Assembly (NCBI GenBank): GCA_964017235.1
Contig: OZ024931.1
Span: 103,062,221-103,126,220 of the forward strand
DNA from: Sabellastarte sp. h YS-2021
Lineage: Eukaryota; Annelida; Polychaeta; Sabellida; Sabellidae
Direction of reading: 5' to 3'
DNA length: 64,000 nucleotides
In this document: piece by piece, positions 11,316-22,357 of the stretch
Layout: each line of letters starts with the position of its first letter
Position numbering within the stretch: position 1 is the first letter of the stretch
The notes under the pieces: generated by a model
The model's database searches: none
What the model saw: the letters and a program-made list of their open reading frames with translations, nothing else
Told to the model about the DNA's origin: nothing
Position numbers and translations under genes: made by a program

Positions 11316-11539
11316 CTGATAAATCTAATAAAGCAGCGTTTGTAAAAACGAAAGCCTATCAACAAGTCAGCCAAACTTGTATCTTAACACTAAATCCTAA
11401 GTTAATTTGTAAAAAAAAACAACAAACGCCTGAACCAGGTACTGAACCACAAAAGGCTGGCAAGTGCTTCCAGACAAGATGGTTACATTATAGGACAAGA
11501 TAGGAAGTATGTCCAACAAGCTATGGAGACACACGATAT

Positions 11540-11705
11540 GGTGGTTACCAGGGTTGGTGTTATATCAAAGATGTTTGATATTTTGCCCATCCACTGCAAA
11601 AATCCAAGAAACTACAACTGATCCTGACTCTGTAAACATTGCTCCCGACCCTCGAAAAATCCATGAAGGTGTCCCACAGTCTGTCCTAGTGCATCTGAGA
11701 GTCTA
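11540..11705 (-). repeat. Dispersed repeat copy A, likely the 5' end region of the Harbinger element
   Basis: On the minus strand this stretch reads GGGTCGGGAGCAATGTTTAC then AGTTGTAGTTTCTTGG and GGGCAAAATATCAAACAT. Two related copies occur at about 32735-32880 (+) and 37340-37500 (-). Copies A and B each lie some 200-350 bp upstream of a MADF coding block in the matching orientation. The repeat is therefore probably the terminal region of this Harbinger family. Exact TIR ends could not be fixed. Confidence 0.5.
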
Positions 11706-11792
11706 TGATAGAAATCTTTTCAGTGATTTGTGAAGTTGGTGGAACCAATGATAGAAATCTTTTCAGTGATTTGTGAAGTTGGTGGAACCAAG
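11706..11792. repeat. 43-bp direct tandem duplication
   Basis: The phrase beginning ATGATAGAAATCTTTTCAGT and ending GTTGGTGGAACCA occurs twice back to back without a mismatch. It is a recent local duplication in noncoding DNA. Confidence 0.9.
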
Positions 11793-11929
11793 TTTCTCTG
11801 CTGGTGGTAAATGTTCAATTAAGTTGTGTAAGATTTGGAGCAAATATAGAACAAACACTCCAGCAAACATCAACCATAAATGATCCCAGTGGTGCAACAT
11901 CCTTCAGAAGCACATCTAAAATGGGGCCC

Positions 11930-12560
11930 TTAGATACAGACTATGGATGGATTCACCATAAGATCTTCAGGCTGAGGGGATTGTTGTTGCTTTAATTTTG
12001 ATAAGTCGAATACCTGTTCCTCAGGATTTTCATTTCCTGTGGCAGCTTCCTTCACCAGTTTACATGGGTCTGCTTCTGCCAAACTGATTTTCTCTTCCCT
12101 GACACGGTTGATGGTGGTGGACATCAAATTGCAATGTGCAAACACGGCAGTATAATGGGGAAGATCCAGAACATGGATCAAACCCAGCGTGTGGTTTATA
12201 GTTCAATTGTGAGAGTCTTTCATAAGCTGCACTTCCACTTTGGACATGACATATTTTGTTCCATAGGGATACCACTTGTGCTGCAAATCATGTGCCAACT
12301 AGCAGCTTGTCAGGATTAGAGGGATCTACGAATGTGGTTATGGTTCTGTTTGTATCAAAGGGTTTAGTTCTTCTTGTGTTGTTATTTCCATTGATAAGCT
12401 GAACCATGTTACACGAAACACACTTCTTTGCGGCAGCTGCTCCCTGACAACTTTTCATATGACAGGTGGGCTTGTAGACTTCAGCTTCTTCCTCTTGTCC
12501 ACAGTCTCATATGTTTCCTGTATAGATTCTTCTGAGTATTGTTGTCATCTTTCTGCGTGC
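11930..12560 (-). pseudogene. Coding-like remnant of unknown family
   Basis: Minus-strand frames here join into a protein-like text across frameshifts. There is a Lys-rich start near 12530 (YETVDKRKKLKS), then a possible Cys-pair segment (CKSCQGAAAAKKCVSC, about 12470-12420), TTFVDPSNPDKL, WYPYGTKYVMSKVEVQLMKD (about 12280-12220) and finally an 83-residue frame containing LPHYTAVFAHCNLMSTTINR. Composition and continuity look coding-derived, and the C-x2-C spacing suggests a metal-binding ribbon. I do not recognise the family. At least two frameshifts and a stop make it a pseudogene, perhaps of a further mobile element. Confidence 0.3.
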
Positions 12561-12569
12561 TTAACTAAA

Positions 12570-14395
12570 TAAAGTAAGGGCAAAAGTAGTAGTCCTGGGA
12601 CATTCCAAGTCAATGAGTCAGGTTTGTGGATGTGTAGGAGACAAAATACTTGGGAGGGAAACTTAATTGGAAGTAGTGAGTGTCACAATGCTTCCCAAAA
12701 GATGATACCGAGGAACTCATTCTTATATAAGGAGATAAAGTTCCAGAATTCCAAGGGACTTTTCTATTGTCTTTTTAAAACCTCTTGCTGGAGGTGAAGA
12801 TGTGGACATTTTGGTTTTGAACAATTAAAATGCATTGTCTAATTAATTTGAAACTGAAATTTAATAGTCAGAAATGTTCTTATTTAGTTTTTTTGAAAAT
12901 ATAGTTTTGAAAGAAACCTTATTTCCACATTTGTGAAACTGGTAAGTAATAGACTACTTTTATTCTTTTATATCATGTATTCCCTATCGCAGCAATATAA
13001 TAACTGTTCGTCCATTTGTTTGTCAATTTCTCTGTTTGTTAGCAGGATTACACAGTTGCTACTGTTTGGATCTTCTGAAAATCACAAGATGGGGTTTGTC
13101 CCATAAAAGTTTGATAGTAGTCTGGAACATCATCTGTATACAAACATTATAATCCAGATTTCCCCTTTTACTTATTATTACATGCCTTGTTGTTTTAATA
13201 ATAAGTGTCTGACACGTTGATGGAAGCAGATGTTTTTTTGTTGGTGTACACATGATCAAGGAAGGACCCACAATCTTTTGTGGGTGTTGTAAATTTCCCC
13301 ATTCAGTTAATATTAAGGGGAATGTTGAATTCATGACTGTTTGTTTGTCTGTTTGCTGTATATCTGTTTGCCCTCTTGCATCTCCCATCCTATTGCTCCA
13401 AGATTTTCATTGAACTTCACCATGTCCTGTCTGGGAATACACTGCGTCAACTCGACTCAATATCTAGTTATTACTTGCCTTGGCGGAGGCATGCACTCTA
13501 TCAGTGCTCTTGTTAACTATTTTTTAAAGCAAGTATCAATAATATTTTCCATTTTTGTTGTTTCATTGACATTTTCAACTCATGCTGAGGTTGCACATAT
13601 TTGGAATTTTATTACTTCTTATAAAATGTTTACTCTACCTATACAGATAAAAGGTAGCGTTGACTGAAGGGAAATATAGGTGCTAGACATTGTAAATTCA
13701 TTGGTGTTCGTGTTGGGACGTTCCACACATTTAGTAGCTAGCTTTTTAACTGTATGTATCTCCTTTTCAACGGGCCAAGTTCTAAAACTTAACCTTGTTG
13801 CATGCACAAAATTCTAATTGTAACTATTGTATGCAACTATTTCTTTTGGTTAGTATGTTACATAACACCCTTGTGTTTAAAAATTGTACTTTATCCTTTC
13901 ATTAGGGCTTAATTGAAAAAATTGCTATTGTTTAAGTGTTCATTATGGATGGCCTGCATGCTGGCATTGTCCAGCGTAATGTAAAATGTTAAATTCCAAT
14001 TTGGTGCGGGGTTTGAATGTACCCAAGTATATTACCCACACCCCAACGGTGCTGTGGGCTCTGGTACTGCATCCATCTGTTGTGCAGGCCTATTGTAATC
14101 ATAGTGTTTTAAATGTAAAGCCAATGTTGTGAGTAAAAATCTTTTAGTTATAGAATTATGTATAACAATGGAAATAAAAGTTTAAAACCCAATTGGGCGT
14201 TTTTTGCATTGGGAGATTTAAAATGCATTAGGGCAATCGGGTTTGTTTTTTTACCTCTATCTCTCACCTCTGACCTGTTTAGCTGTAAGCTGAGAGATTA
14301 TAAATTGCTAATACGGGCTGTTATGATGCCCAGTGTCTTTGGTGGGCTAGAAAGTTGTTGACCTTTCTCACCACCCATGAATCTTTTGGGGTGGG
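12570..14395. other. Unassigned noncoding DNA
   Basis: No credible gene. It contains one short repeat end (13475-13515, listed separately). The overlapping small frames on both strands around 13059-13807 show no domain or splice context. Confidence 0.4.
13475..13515 (-). repeat. Solo end of the dispersed repeat seen in full at 39249-39641
   Basis: CTTGGCGGAGGCATGCACTC followed by AGTGCTCTTGTTA is the reverse complement of the start of the 39.25-kb repeat (AACAAGAGCACCCAGAGAGC then GCAGACCTCC). Only about 40 bp are retained. Confidence 0.55.
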
Positions 14396-14397
14396 GG

Positions 14398-14475
14398 AAT
14401 GTAGGTTTGACTCTCCTTTGGTTTACTTTGAAGGGGGGTCCAAGATTAAACCTGACCACAACAAATGAATCCAAG
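14398..14475 (+). repeat. Solo degenerate piece of the 147-bp satellite
   Basis: GGTTTACTTTGAAGGGGGGT followed by CCAAGATTAAACCTGACCAC aligns with the satellite core TTTGACCTTGAAGGAGGGGC / CCAAGGTCAAATCTGAACAC. The orientation is as in the 1.6-2.3 kb patch. Both half-sites are mutated (one to TTTACTTTG, the other to CAAGATTA), as expected for an old isolated copy. Confidence 0.6.
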
Positions 14476-14918
14476 TACAAAGTTTTCCAAGAGAGTGGTA
14501 AATAGAAAAACTCTCTACACACCACAAGGGGCACAACAATTAGAGTTAATCTGATGCATTTCAAGTCATCCGGTGGATAGAATAATGGTTGCAAGTATTT
14601 TTTTTTCGTTTTATTGTGTTTCTGAATACTATGTTACTATGTTTTTCTTTAGAATATTATTTTCTGGACAGCCTTTAGCAAGGCCAGCAACCTTTACATT
14701 TATTTTTCTAATTTATTATTTACACCTTCAATTACTGAAATGGAATGCCGGATTTCCACATGACCATGCATCATGACAACACAAAAAACCTTGCAAAGCC
14801 TGAGTTTTTATACCTCGATTAACAACCCAGTCTGTGTGTATGGGCTATTCCATATCAGGTGTTCTGTAATTTTATGAATGATGCTCTTACTTCTGAGGTA
14901 TATTGCTATTTGTTATGC

Positions 14919-15160
14919 TTATCCCGCTGATCCTAATGAAATATTCATTTCAGCTACTTTAGTAGTCACTAAACCAATTTCTTTCACCAGCACACTAAAC
15001 ACAACAAGGCCGAAAATGTTTCGGTCTATTAGCGTGAGCTGCAAAGCCATCAGAGACAAGAGTAGCACACTGAAATGGACAAGTACTGACATGGCCCACT
15101 GCTGCTTAACTTCAGTGAACAGACGGATACTCATCCCACTAAGCCAATTCTCATGAAAAT
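14919..15160 (-). CDS. Candidate exon of an unknown membrane protein
   Basis: On the minus strand a strong 3' splice site, a run of about ten T followed by GTCACCAG, ends at 15161. It opens an 80-codon frame that ends at a TAA. The peptide starts FHENWLSGMSIRLFTEVKQQ and has two hydrophobic segments (VLVHFSVLLLSLMALQLTLI and FGLVVFSVLVKEIGLV) separated by a short polar turn. This resembles paired transmembrane helices. No retrotransposon motif is present, which makes it one of few candidate host-gene pieces. I do not recognise the family, and no partner exon was identified upstream. A chance frame is possible. Confidence 0.3.
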
Positions 15161-17740
15161 CTGGTGACAAAAAAAAAAGATATAATAAGATTTTATACCC
15201 AGACAACGTATTGATGGAAGGTGATTGAGGCAAACAGAAATGTCCACAAATAGTCTGAGCTTTGTGTGACTTTATGGTCCATTTTAGACCACACCAGACA
15301 CAGACGGCTATTATAAGCCTTCACAATTTGCTCCTAAATAGTTGTGAAGAAAGGAAATGGTATTGAGGGCAGAAATGACACAAGCCATGCCTCAAGTCAT
15401 TGGGAGTTTTGGGATCCATGAGTCTAGGGGAGTAATAGTAATTCGAATATCCAATTATCGGCAATGTCATTTTTTGACGAAACATTATCAGATTTTTGAA
15501 AGGCTGGGCCATATTCACTTAAGGTCTTTGACAAATCTTTGGCTTAAGTTGGCTATATTTGTATACAAAAGTTAAGCCTAAGACTTGGCTGAGATCTTTC
15601 ATGAATACAGCCCTGGAAACTGTTGTAATGTGAAAATGAACTGACTGGTCTCATTTGACAATATGTACCAATTAGGTTCAGATAAAAATACATTATCAAT
15701 GCATCAGTTTGAGAAATATTGAGAATATAATTAAATCAACACAAAGTCAAAGGCACATAGTTTGTTATTTAAATTAGAAAAATCTGCAAGAATGTATTTT
15801 TGTAAGATTAGGGCTCCAAAGGAGAAAAACAAAAATGAGATAAATGTTGCTTTGGTAGAGATTGATTGTCTGTCAGATTTGAAGACAGGTATGGCAAACA
15901 TTTAGTAGAATATGTATGTGATGTATGCCTTTATGCGTTGTGATATTCATATTTATCCAGTGATATGGGATATTTCATGAACAGTCAGTTGTTTGTCAGT
16001 TTCACGTACAGAATATATAACCAAGTGTTTCTTCTTCACCATCCAGAAATGTCAATTTTGTTACATAAAAACAATAAAAAAACACCAGCAGAAGAGTAAT
16101 GGGTAAATTTGTAGCACTAACGAGGTGGTACATAAAACAAACAATATTACTCAACAGGAGTGGATTTTTGCAGCAGGGTTATCTCAGCAGCAAACATTTA
16201 CTCCTCCAACTTAATAAGAATCAAATCTGAATTCTGCAGTTTGACGTTCATATTGCTAATATAATAAACATATTTGCCAGATGTTATTTAACATCTATAT
16301 CTGACACCAAAAGCTGGTTAAAATGTGTAATTATGGGCACACACAAATAGACACTTTTATAAGTGTAACATTACAGGGTGCCTACATAAGTGAACGGAAA
16401 TAGGTGATTATAGCGATATAAGAAATATAGGATAAATGATTGTGGGGAATTGTAGTCACTCTAACATTGATATTTACAGTTCAGGTTCCTTCAAATGTAA
16501 AACTGTTCAACAAGTAGGTTAGAAATTTGGAGCATGTTATGTTTCTTAGTCAGTCATGTTCTCACTCCATGCACCCAGTCTAGGTGTTTAGTCTTAAATG
16601 GATGAACCATTATAACATCCAGTCTTCAACTATTTCCTTTCTCACTGCTTGACACTGTTATTCATAAGACCAGGACACATACTGTGTCCATCATCCCTTT
16701 TGTGCATTCAATCATGACGGTTCCATTGTCAAATATAAATCTGTGTTCAGTGGTTTCTATATTTCAAAAGACTTAGTCTGAGACCTCTTGGTCCAGTAAA
16801 ATATCATATAACAGACATATAAAAAACCCGGAGCCAACCAAAGTAAAAAAAACCTTGATTGGACTATCTACCAGTACAAAAAGACTCGTATTACAAAATT
16901 ATAGTTGCTGGATTTTATCTGCTGAACAATCACTTTCGACCTGTGAAAACACCCCCTTTCCAGACATTTTAAAATATCTTTTGCAGAGACTACTAATAGG
17001 AAACAAATTTAAAACGTGTTAACGAGTGAATTGAATGAGAAGTTTCAATAAGACTGTTCCATTATGGCTACCCTTGTCCATGATCGACTTACAATCCCAA
17101 ATATTTGCTGTTCAGGTCCATCTTTTACATCTTAATGATCTTCAAGTCATCGTAAAAACATATTATCTCTTCGGTACAAATTTCCAGTACTTCCTAATCA
17201 GTTTAAGATGACAGTTCTCAATAGTCTATCAGGAACGATTTACCACAATATTAACCCGTTTGAAATTATTGCAAACAGCTCCCAATCCTTATCAGATTTT
17301 TATCATCCTAAAGCCATCTTAAACCTATCTGAAACTTATCTTTTCGTTAGTAAAGCCATTGATCTTGCGATCAAAAACCTATCTTAACAGCCGCAAAGCA
17401 ATCTTCCATCTTACAGTCATCTTAAATCTATATTTTCATTTCAAGTCGATCTTTAAGGTTCGCAAACTGTTGTTTTTTCAGGATTTTGTTTTAGGAAAAT
17501 TGTTACATATACAGAAATAGTAAACGTGAATCATGGTAAAACAAAACTATTTAATAGTGTCCTACATCAGGCAGTTAAAATCTGTTTTAATCATATTTTA
17601 ATGGTGTCATCGTAATAATTTGCATCAATGAAGTATTCAAATTGTAATGGTGTTACTCTAATACTTTGGGGGGAAATATCAATTTTGATATTGTATGCGG
17701 ATATTCAAACATTTTATTGCAGAGCTGTAATATATATGTC
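15161..17740. other. Unassigned noncoding DNA
   Basis: No gene or bounded element seen over 2.6 kb. Between 17085 and 17470 the words CATCTTAAA, CATCTTA and ATCTTAA recur loosely, which may mark a degenerate repeat, but no unit could be fixed. Confidence 0.4.
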
Positions 17741-17742
17741 AT

Positions 17743-17955
17743 GGTAGAAAGTCCAATCTGGTAGAATTACAAATTGTACCGGTAGAAAGTCCAATTGGAG
17801 TTTCTACCGATAGAAAGTCCAATTGGAGTTTCAACCAACATAAACTTGGTAGAAAGTCCAATTGGAGTTTCTACTGGTAGAAAGTCCAATCAAGGAGATT
17901 TGGGTATTGCCCTGAAGTCTGAAATCTAATAAACTTGGTAGACAGTCCAACTGCT
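17743..17955. repeat. Six copies of a near-palindromic 28-bp motif
   Basis: GGTAGAAAGTCCAAT-type starts lie at 17743, 17781, 17809 (GATAGAAAG), 17848, 17876 and 17937. The full unit GGTAGAAAGTCCAATTGGAG followed by TTTCTACC is almost its own reverse complement: the only asymmetric positions are the G/C pair flanking TCCAATTGGA. Two neighbouring pairs are exactly 28 bp apart. The repeats abut the gag-like remnant that starts near 17945. Confidence 0.8.
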
Positions 17956-18332
17956 CAAAATCTGGATGAGGAAACAGTACTGCAAGCTGTACGTGCTGAG
18001 ATCAACAACTGGGCAATTGTGACAAAAAATGCTACTGTAGAAGCATAGGTCTTAATAGGTCAACTAAATGCCCTGTAGAAAGTGACTGCTGAGGCTAAAA
18101 CTGTACTTCCCTTGAAAAATGGTGATGAAATTTGATGCTGATTGTAAAACTTTTATATTATATATATCATTATAAACTTTTCCAGACAAAAAAAAACAAA
18201 GCAAGAGTGAGTCACAATCTCCAATTAGGCAAGGTACAGAGTTTTTTTGAGTGTGGATGTACTAATCATTGTGCTAGGGATTGTCCAAAGGAAGGACATT
18301 ATCCATATGATGGAAGGAGGTATGATGCATGA
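17945..18332 (+). pseudogene. Retroelement gag remnant with a mutated zinc knuckle
   Basis: The plus strand reads as a gag-like helix-rich segment (LDEETVLQAVRAEINNWAIV, then TAEAKTVLPLKNGDE) with in-frame stops. After a frame change comes a CCHC knuckle at about 18240-18290 reading FFECGCTNHCARDCP. The first Cys of the C-x2-C-x4-H-x4-C motif is Phe here, a single-base change. Zinc knuckles of this type bind RNA in the capsid of LTR and related retrotransposons. Which superfamily is unclear; Ty3/gypsy is the simplest guess. No protease or RT follows. Confidence 0.5.
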
Positions 18333-18851
18333 TAATGCCAACTGGAGATCGGTGCCAGGGTACAGACTAATTGATAGACGAGTCTGATAGGGATCATGTG
18401 AGTACACAGCTTGAGTAGAGATCAAGAAACCAAACTCCTCCAATATAGGTGTCACTGAATCTAATTTACAAAGTTTGGCCAATCAACAAATTTTAATGCA
18501 ATTGAATGCCACAAATGCTTGACGAATTGAAAAAATCAGATTGTTAAAAGGGTATTGACAAATAAAAAAAAATAAAATATAAGTACTGGACCACATGATC
18601 AATGTACTGGTAAAACGAAAACCAGTCAAATCATAAGTAGTGAACAAAGTTACAACCCTGTCATGTAAAGTGTAGGGAAACTATTTAAGATGGCTTACCA
18701 AATTCATTAACCTTGGTTAAATAGTATCAGACAGGATGCAAATATACAAGGTCATGTTGAACAACGAATCAGAGTACTGTAAGAAACACCGAAAAAAAAG
18801 TAAAGGCTCAAGTTGCAATGTAGTTGGCAAGTGGATGTGTTGATTAAAAAA

Positions 18852-18931
18852 AGCACAAAATGTCCACAATACATTCAAAATAGTACAAAATGTCCACAAT
18901 ACATTCAAAATAGTACAAAATGTCCACAATA
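18852..18931 (+). repeat. 30-bp tandem repeat, about 2.7 copies
   Basis: ACAAAATGTCCACAATACAT followed by TCAAAATAGT repeats three times with a 30-bp period and no mismatch until the last copy diverges at AGATCTG. Confidence 0.9.
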
Positions 18932-19011
18932 GATCTGTGCATGTCTGACTTTTGCTGCACCATGAGAATTAAGCTAAATAAAAGCTAGTTTCAGCATTTT
19001 ATTTGATTTTA

Positions 19012-19800
19012 TTATTGAAGTGAATGGTTTCTCATGGGCTGCAGCAGAAGCCAGCCATGCAGTACTCTTGTGTCGTATTGGGACAAGGTGAGATAACTGA
19101 TTCTATATAGACCTCATTTTCATGTCAGTAGTGCCCACTCCCAAACATATGTCACTCCCAAATCTTTACAAACTTTGGCCAACACCAACTGGAGGTGGAA
19201 CAGGACCACAAAATCTATCTTTCCCTCAGAAATTCATAAATCATATCAGTTCTTACTGCAAGAAAAGGTTCTAGACCTAAGTAAGATATTTGCTCTCGTG
19301 GTAAAAACATCATCTGCCACACTAAAATACAAATCACTCTTGGGCTTTGCAACACAAATATCAGCTGGGATCTTGTTTTAAATTTTTGTTGCATTTTATG
19401 TAATGATTTGGATGAAATGCTGTGTGCAACCTTTCTATGTGTGTTCATCAGGCTAGATTATTTCTAGAAAGAATTATTCAACTGTTGAGAAAAAATAGTC
19501 GTTCATACTCGTCTAGAGAGTTTGAAATAGATTTTAACTGGTTTAATACTTTTTATCACAATATAATGGCATAAGTTTCTGCGATAACCACAACATTGAT
19601 GCATGCATGCGCTTAAATTTTTCCGTTACAAGCTGTGGAGTCTGCTTTGGGTTAAAGGTGTATGCTTTGCCTTTACATATATGTAAAGGCTGCTGGCCAA
19701 CTTTGAACCAACAATGCTCTGTAATAAACTCTGACACTATGGCCCTTGTGGAAGTGCTCAGATTGGGCACAGCTAGAGATGCCTTCCTCGCCTCTTAAGG
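19012..19800 (+). pseudogene. DIRS retrotransposon fragments (gag, RT thumb/RNase H), plus strand
   Basis: At 19020-19085 the translation GFSWAAAEASHAVLLCRIGT matches the gag block DFSWTSAKARHAVLSCRMEQ of the larger DIRS copy on the minus strand. At 19450-19570 the translation ARLFLERIIQLLRKNSRSYS, then EIDFNWFNTFYHN, matches that copy's RT-thumb block KPARFFLNRMLLLLRHY and DLNWFNTFLLQYN. At 19720-19797 SDTMALVEVLRLGTARDAFL matches its RNase H block CDNMAVVEVLNTGRARDVML. Most of the RT between gag and thumb is deleted. It is a second, more decayed DIRS insertion in the opposite orientation to the one that follows. Confidence 0.75.
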
Positions 19801-20139
19801 TATGGCTGCTGGGCTGTGGATTAATCAGATGAATGATATTATTGGGGAGTAAGTAATGTATATGCCAGTATGCCCAGGCGTACCATTTTGTTAGTAGGAT
19901 CTATGAATGAAAAGATCGGGAGATCAGTCATATGGCTGCATTGAACGATTTGTATGTTGTCAGTGGAGTCCCTAACACTTTCCTTATCCTTAGCCATCTT
20001 TATGACCATAATGGATTTCCAAATCCTGAATCCCGAATTATTCCTAAACCTAAAAGGAATTACCCCTGTGTGAACAGGATCACCTCAGAGTATCTCAAAT
20101 AATTTTTTCCCAATTTACCCAGACAGCTTTCATACGTGA

Positions 20140-20405
20140 CAAGAAAAACTCCCAAATATAAAAAGAGACGTGAGAACTAATCTTGAAACATTCAGTAGTA
20201 TCGATGCCACACACATAGGAAGACCTCCCTTACTGTTACACCTGATGAGGAGCAAATGATCTTGGACTGGTTCAAGGTTGCTGTTCATGACACATTGGTA
20301 TGACTATAAAGATATGACAAAGTAGGAAAAATGTCTGGCTGGAACTGGCTTCTCAGAGGATGGTCTATGGCAAATTTACACAAACTATTTGCACAAATCT
20401 AAACA
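20140..20405 (+). pseudogene. Possible Tigger/pogo-type transposase N-terminal scrap
   Basis: Plus-strand pieces read TRKTPKYKKRREN, then RKTSLTVTPDEEQMILDWFK, then KVGKMSGWNWLLRGWSMANL. The order resembles the start of Tigger/Jerky-like proteins: basic start, LTPEEE-x-L-W segment, then a G-x-W-x-W-x-x-R block of a CENP-B-type DNA-binding region. Frame changes separate the pieces and no DDE catalytic part follows. The match is suggestive only. Confidence 0.3.
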
Positions 20406-20883
20406 TGGCACAAAACGGACATTTCCCACGACCCCCCAAGTCAGTAAGAAATGATATGGGTTTAAAATTATTTTATTAATATATATAATCAGTTTCTCAA
20501 CATATGATACACCTCAAATATGGCAAGTAATATGATAAACTGTGTCACCTGACATACAACAGTGAAAATACGATACAAAAATTTCAAAAATTTTCTATGA
20601 ACCCTACCACCCACTTCAGGGCAGTAAACAAGTTTAGTGCCCTGAAATACTAAATATCAGATGTTCTAACAAATTTTGAAAAGCCAATATATGAAAGATT
20701 AACAGGTGACATAGCAAGCCATTTGAAAAACTTTATAATTTAATTCATAATGTCCTAATGCAAAGTTTAATATAAACAAAAAATTGGATGGCTTGATATA
20801 AGTGTATATTTTTGTATAGATATGTATATAATCATAAGATCTTGCCAGAAAATTGTAAAATAAATGTCTGCCAAATGCCAAAC

Positions 20884-21894
20884 CTAACGATAAAGGAAAT
20901 GCCTAAAAGTATGAGAAACTTGAGAGTCAGGTGTGGTTAAAGAGTAAATGTATCTCCACACAGCATCAGAAGTCCATGTGCCATGCTGCATGATAAGCTG
21001 CATTGATACACCATTGTGAAAAGCCCATGTAGTGGCTGACTTACGGAATAAATGAAATGTTAGAGGAGGGTGGATCTGCAATATTACAGAAACTTGCTGC
21101 AAGTGCTTCCTTGCTGCTGAATCTGTTAGAGGAATGAGATTACCAAGCTTCCATTGACAAAATAAGGGTGAATTTTTATCAGCGGGGAATTCTTGAAACA
21201 TTAACTGCAAAGCCGAGATTGGACAAAGGGGGGACTGACCCAAATTTGGGATTGAAATTGTGCGACTATGCTGCCTATCTTGTAAAGTTTTTGACCATTT
21301 TATGATCACAGTACAATATTGCTCTGAAAAAATGAGATCACCTCTTAACAAGTGTCTTGAACCATCAAACTGTTTCACAGAATGAAGTAAGATATTGGAC
21401 ATTCTCAAGAACGAGAAGAAAGTAAATAGGTACAAGGATTTGAACAATATTGGTTGTTGTAGGGAATCACAAACCTGAAGAATCTGTTGTAGCATTTCAA
21501 TAGTAATTATTTTTTTGTGTCTTGAGAGACAAGGGCGCATTTATCTTTAAACCTTGATGAATAGAGGAAGCCTTTCATCTCTAAATGGGTCTGTGTTGAG
21601 GACATACATAAGGAAAGAAGCCCTGATGGCAGTCAAATGGTTTGCAATATTGGCATGTGAGAGGCCCTTTTGATACAGATATTCCATATAAGACAAAATT
21701 ACAACTGTATTCACCTGACATGTTGCCATTTGTACCGTTTCTAAGAAGGCCAAGAAATCTCTAAACATTCTGTTATACTGAGCAGCTGTGGCTGGCCTGA
21801 AGCCAGAATGCAATCTTTTCAAAGCAGAGGATGCCAGAGACGCTGAAAGTCCACATATTTCTAAAATAAACAGACAAATGTTAGATATTTTCAT
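20884..21894 (-). pseudogene. DIRS tyrosine recombinase
   Basis: The N-terminal core-binding part (21894-21547) has FRPATAAQYNRMFRDFLAFL and ANHLTAIRASFLMYVLN. The catalytic part (21540-20884) holds all five expected residues: Arg in FFSFLRMSN, Lys in IIKWSKTLQ, His-x-x-Arg in LTFHLFRKSATTW, His in IMQHGTWTSDAV, and Tyr in WRYIYS. The two parts are separated by a single-base indel near 21548 that introduces stops. The enzyme joins the circular DNA copy into the genome by site-specific strand exchange in this family. With the catalytic pentad kept, this is the best preserved part of the element. Confidence 0.85.
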
Positions 21895-22357
21895 TTAACT
21901 TTGTATGATCAATATGCACTGGTAGCCACTGATGGGTGGGCAAGAGACTTCTTAACTTTGTCATATTTTGTTCAGTACCTTGCCATCTGGATAAAAGATC
22001 TGCCACAACATTAGTGACCCCTGGAATGTGGCTGACCACCAGTTCAATGTTATACATAGAGGTGATCAACCAAATATTTCTGGCACTTGTATCCAGCATA
22101 ACATCCCTGGCTCGACCAGTATTCAACACCTCAACTACAGCCATATTATCACATTTGATCTCAATAGTGTGGTCCTTCCACAAAGGGGCCCATAATTTAA
22201 GTGCAACCACGATATTGAGAATTTCTAAATGCACAATGGAATAGTTTTGAAAACCCTTTGGTATAGGTAAAGTGTACACCATATTTTTGAACACACCCAC
22301 CCATCCCTTGCAAGGAAACATCCAAACAAACCATATCTTGGGTGGGGGCATTGTCAT
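21881..22357 (-). pseudogene. DIRS RNase H domain
   Basis: The frame has the typical DIRS RNase H landmarks. DMVCLDVSLQGMGGCVQ holds the first catalytic Asp region, HLEILNIVVALKLW the Glu helix, and IEIKCDNMAVVEVLNTG the second Asp. LVVSHIPGVTNVVADLLSRW is the terminal signature before the recombinase. It removes RNA from the RNA-DNA hybrid in this family. It overlaps the RT frame upstream and the recombinase frame downstream in other phases. Confidence 0.8.
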
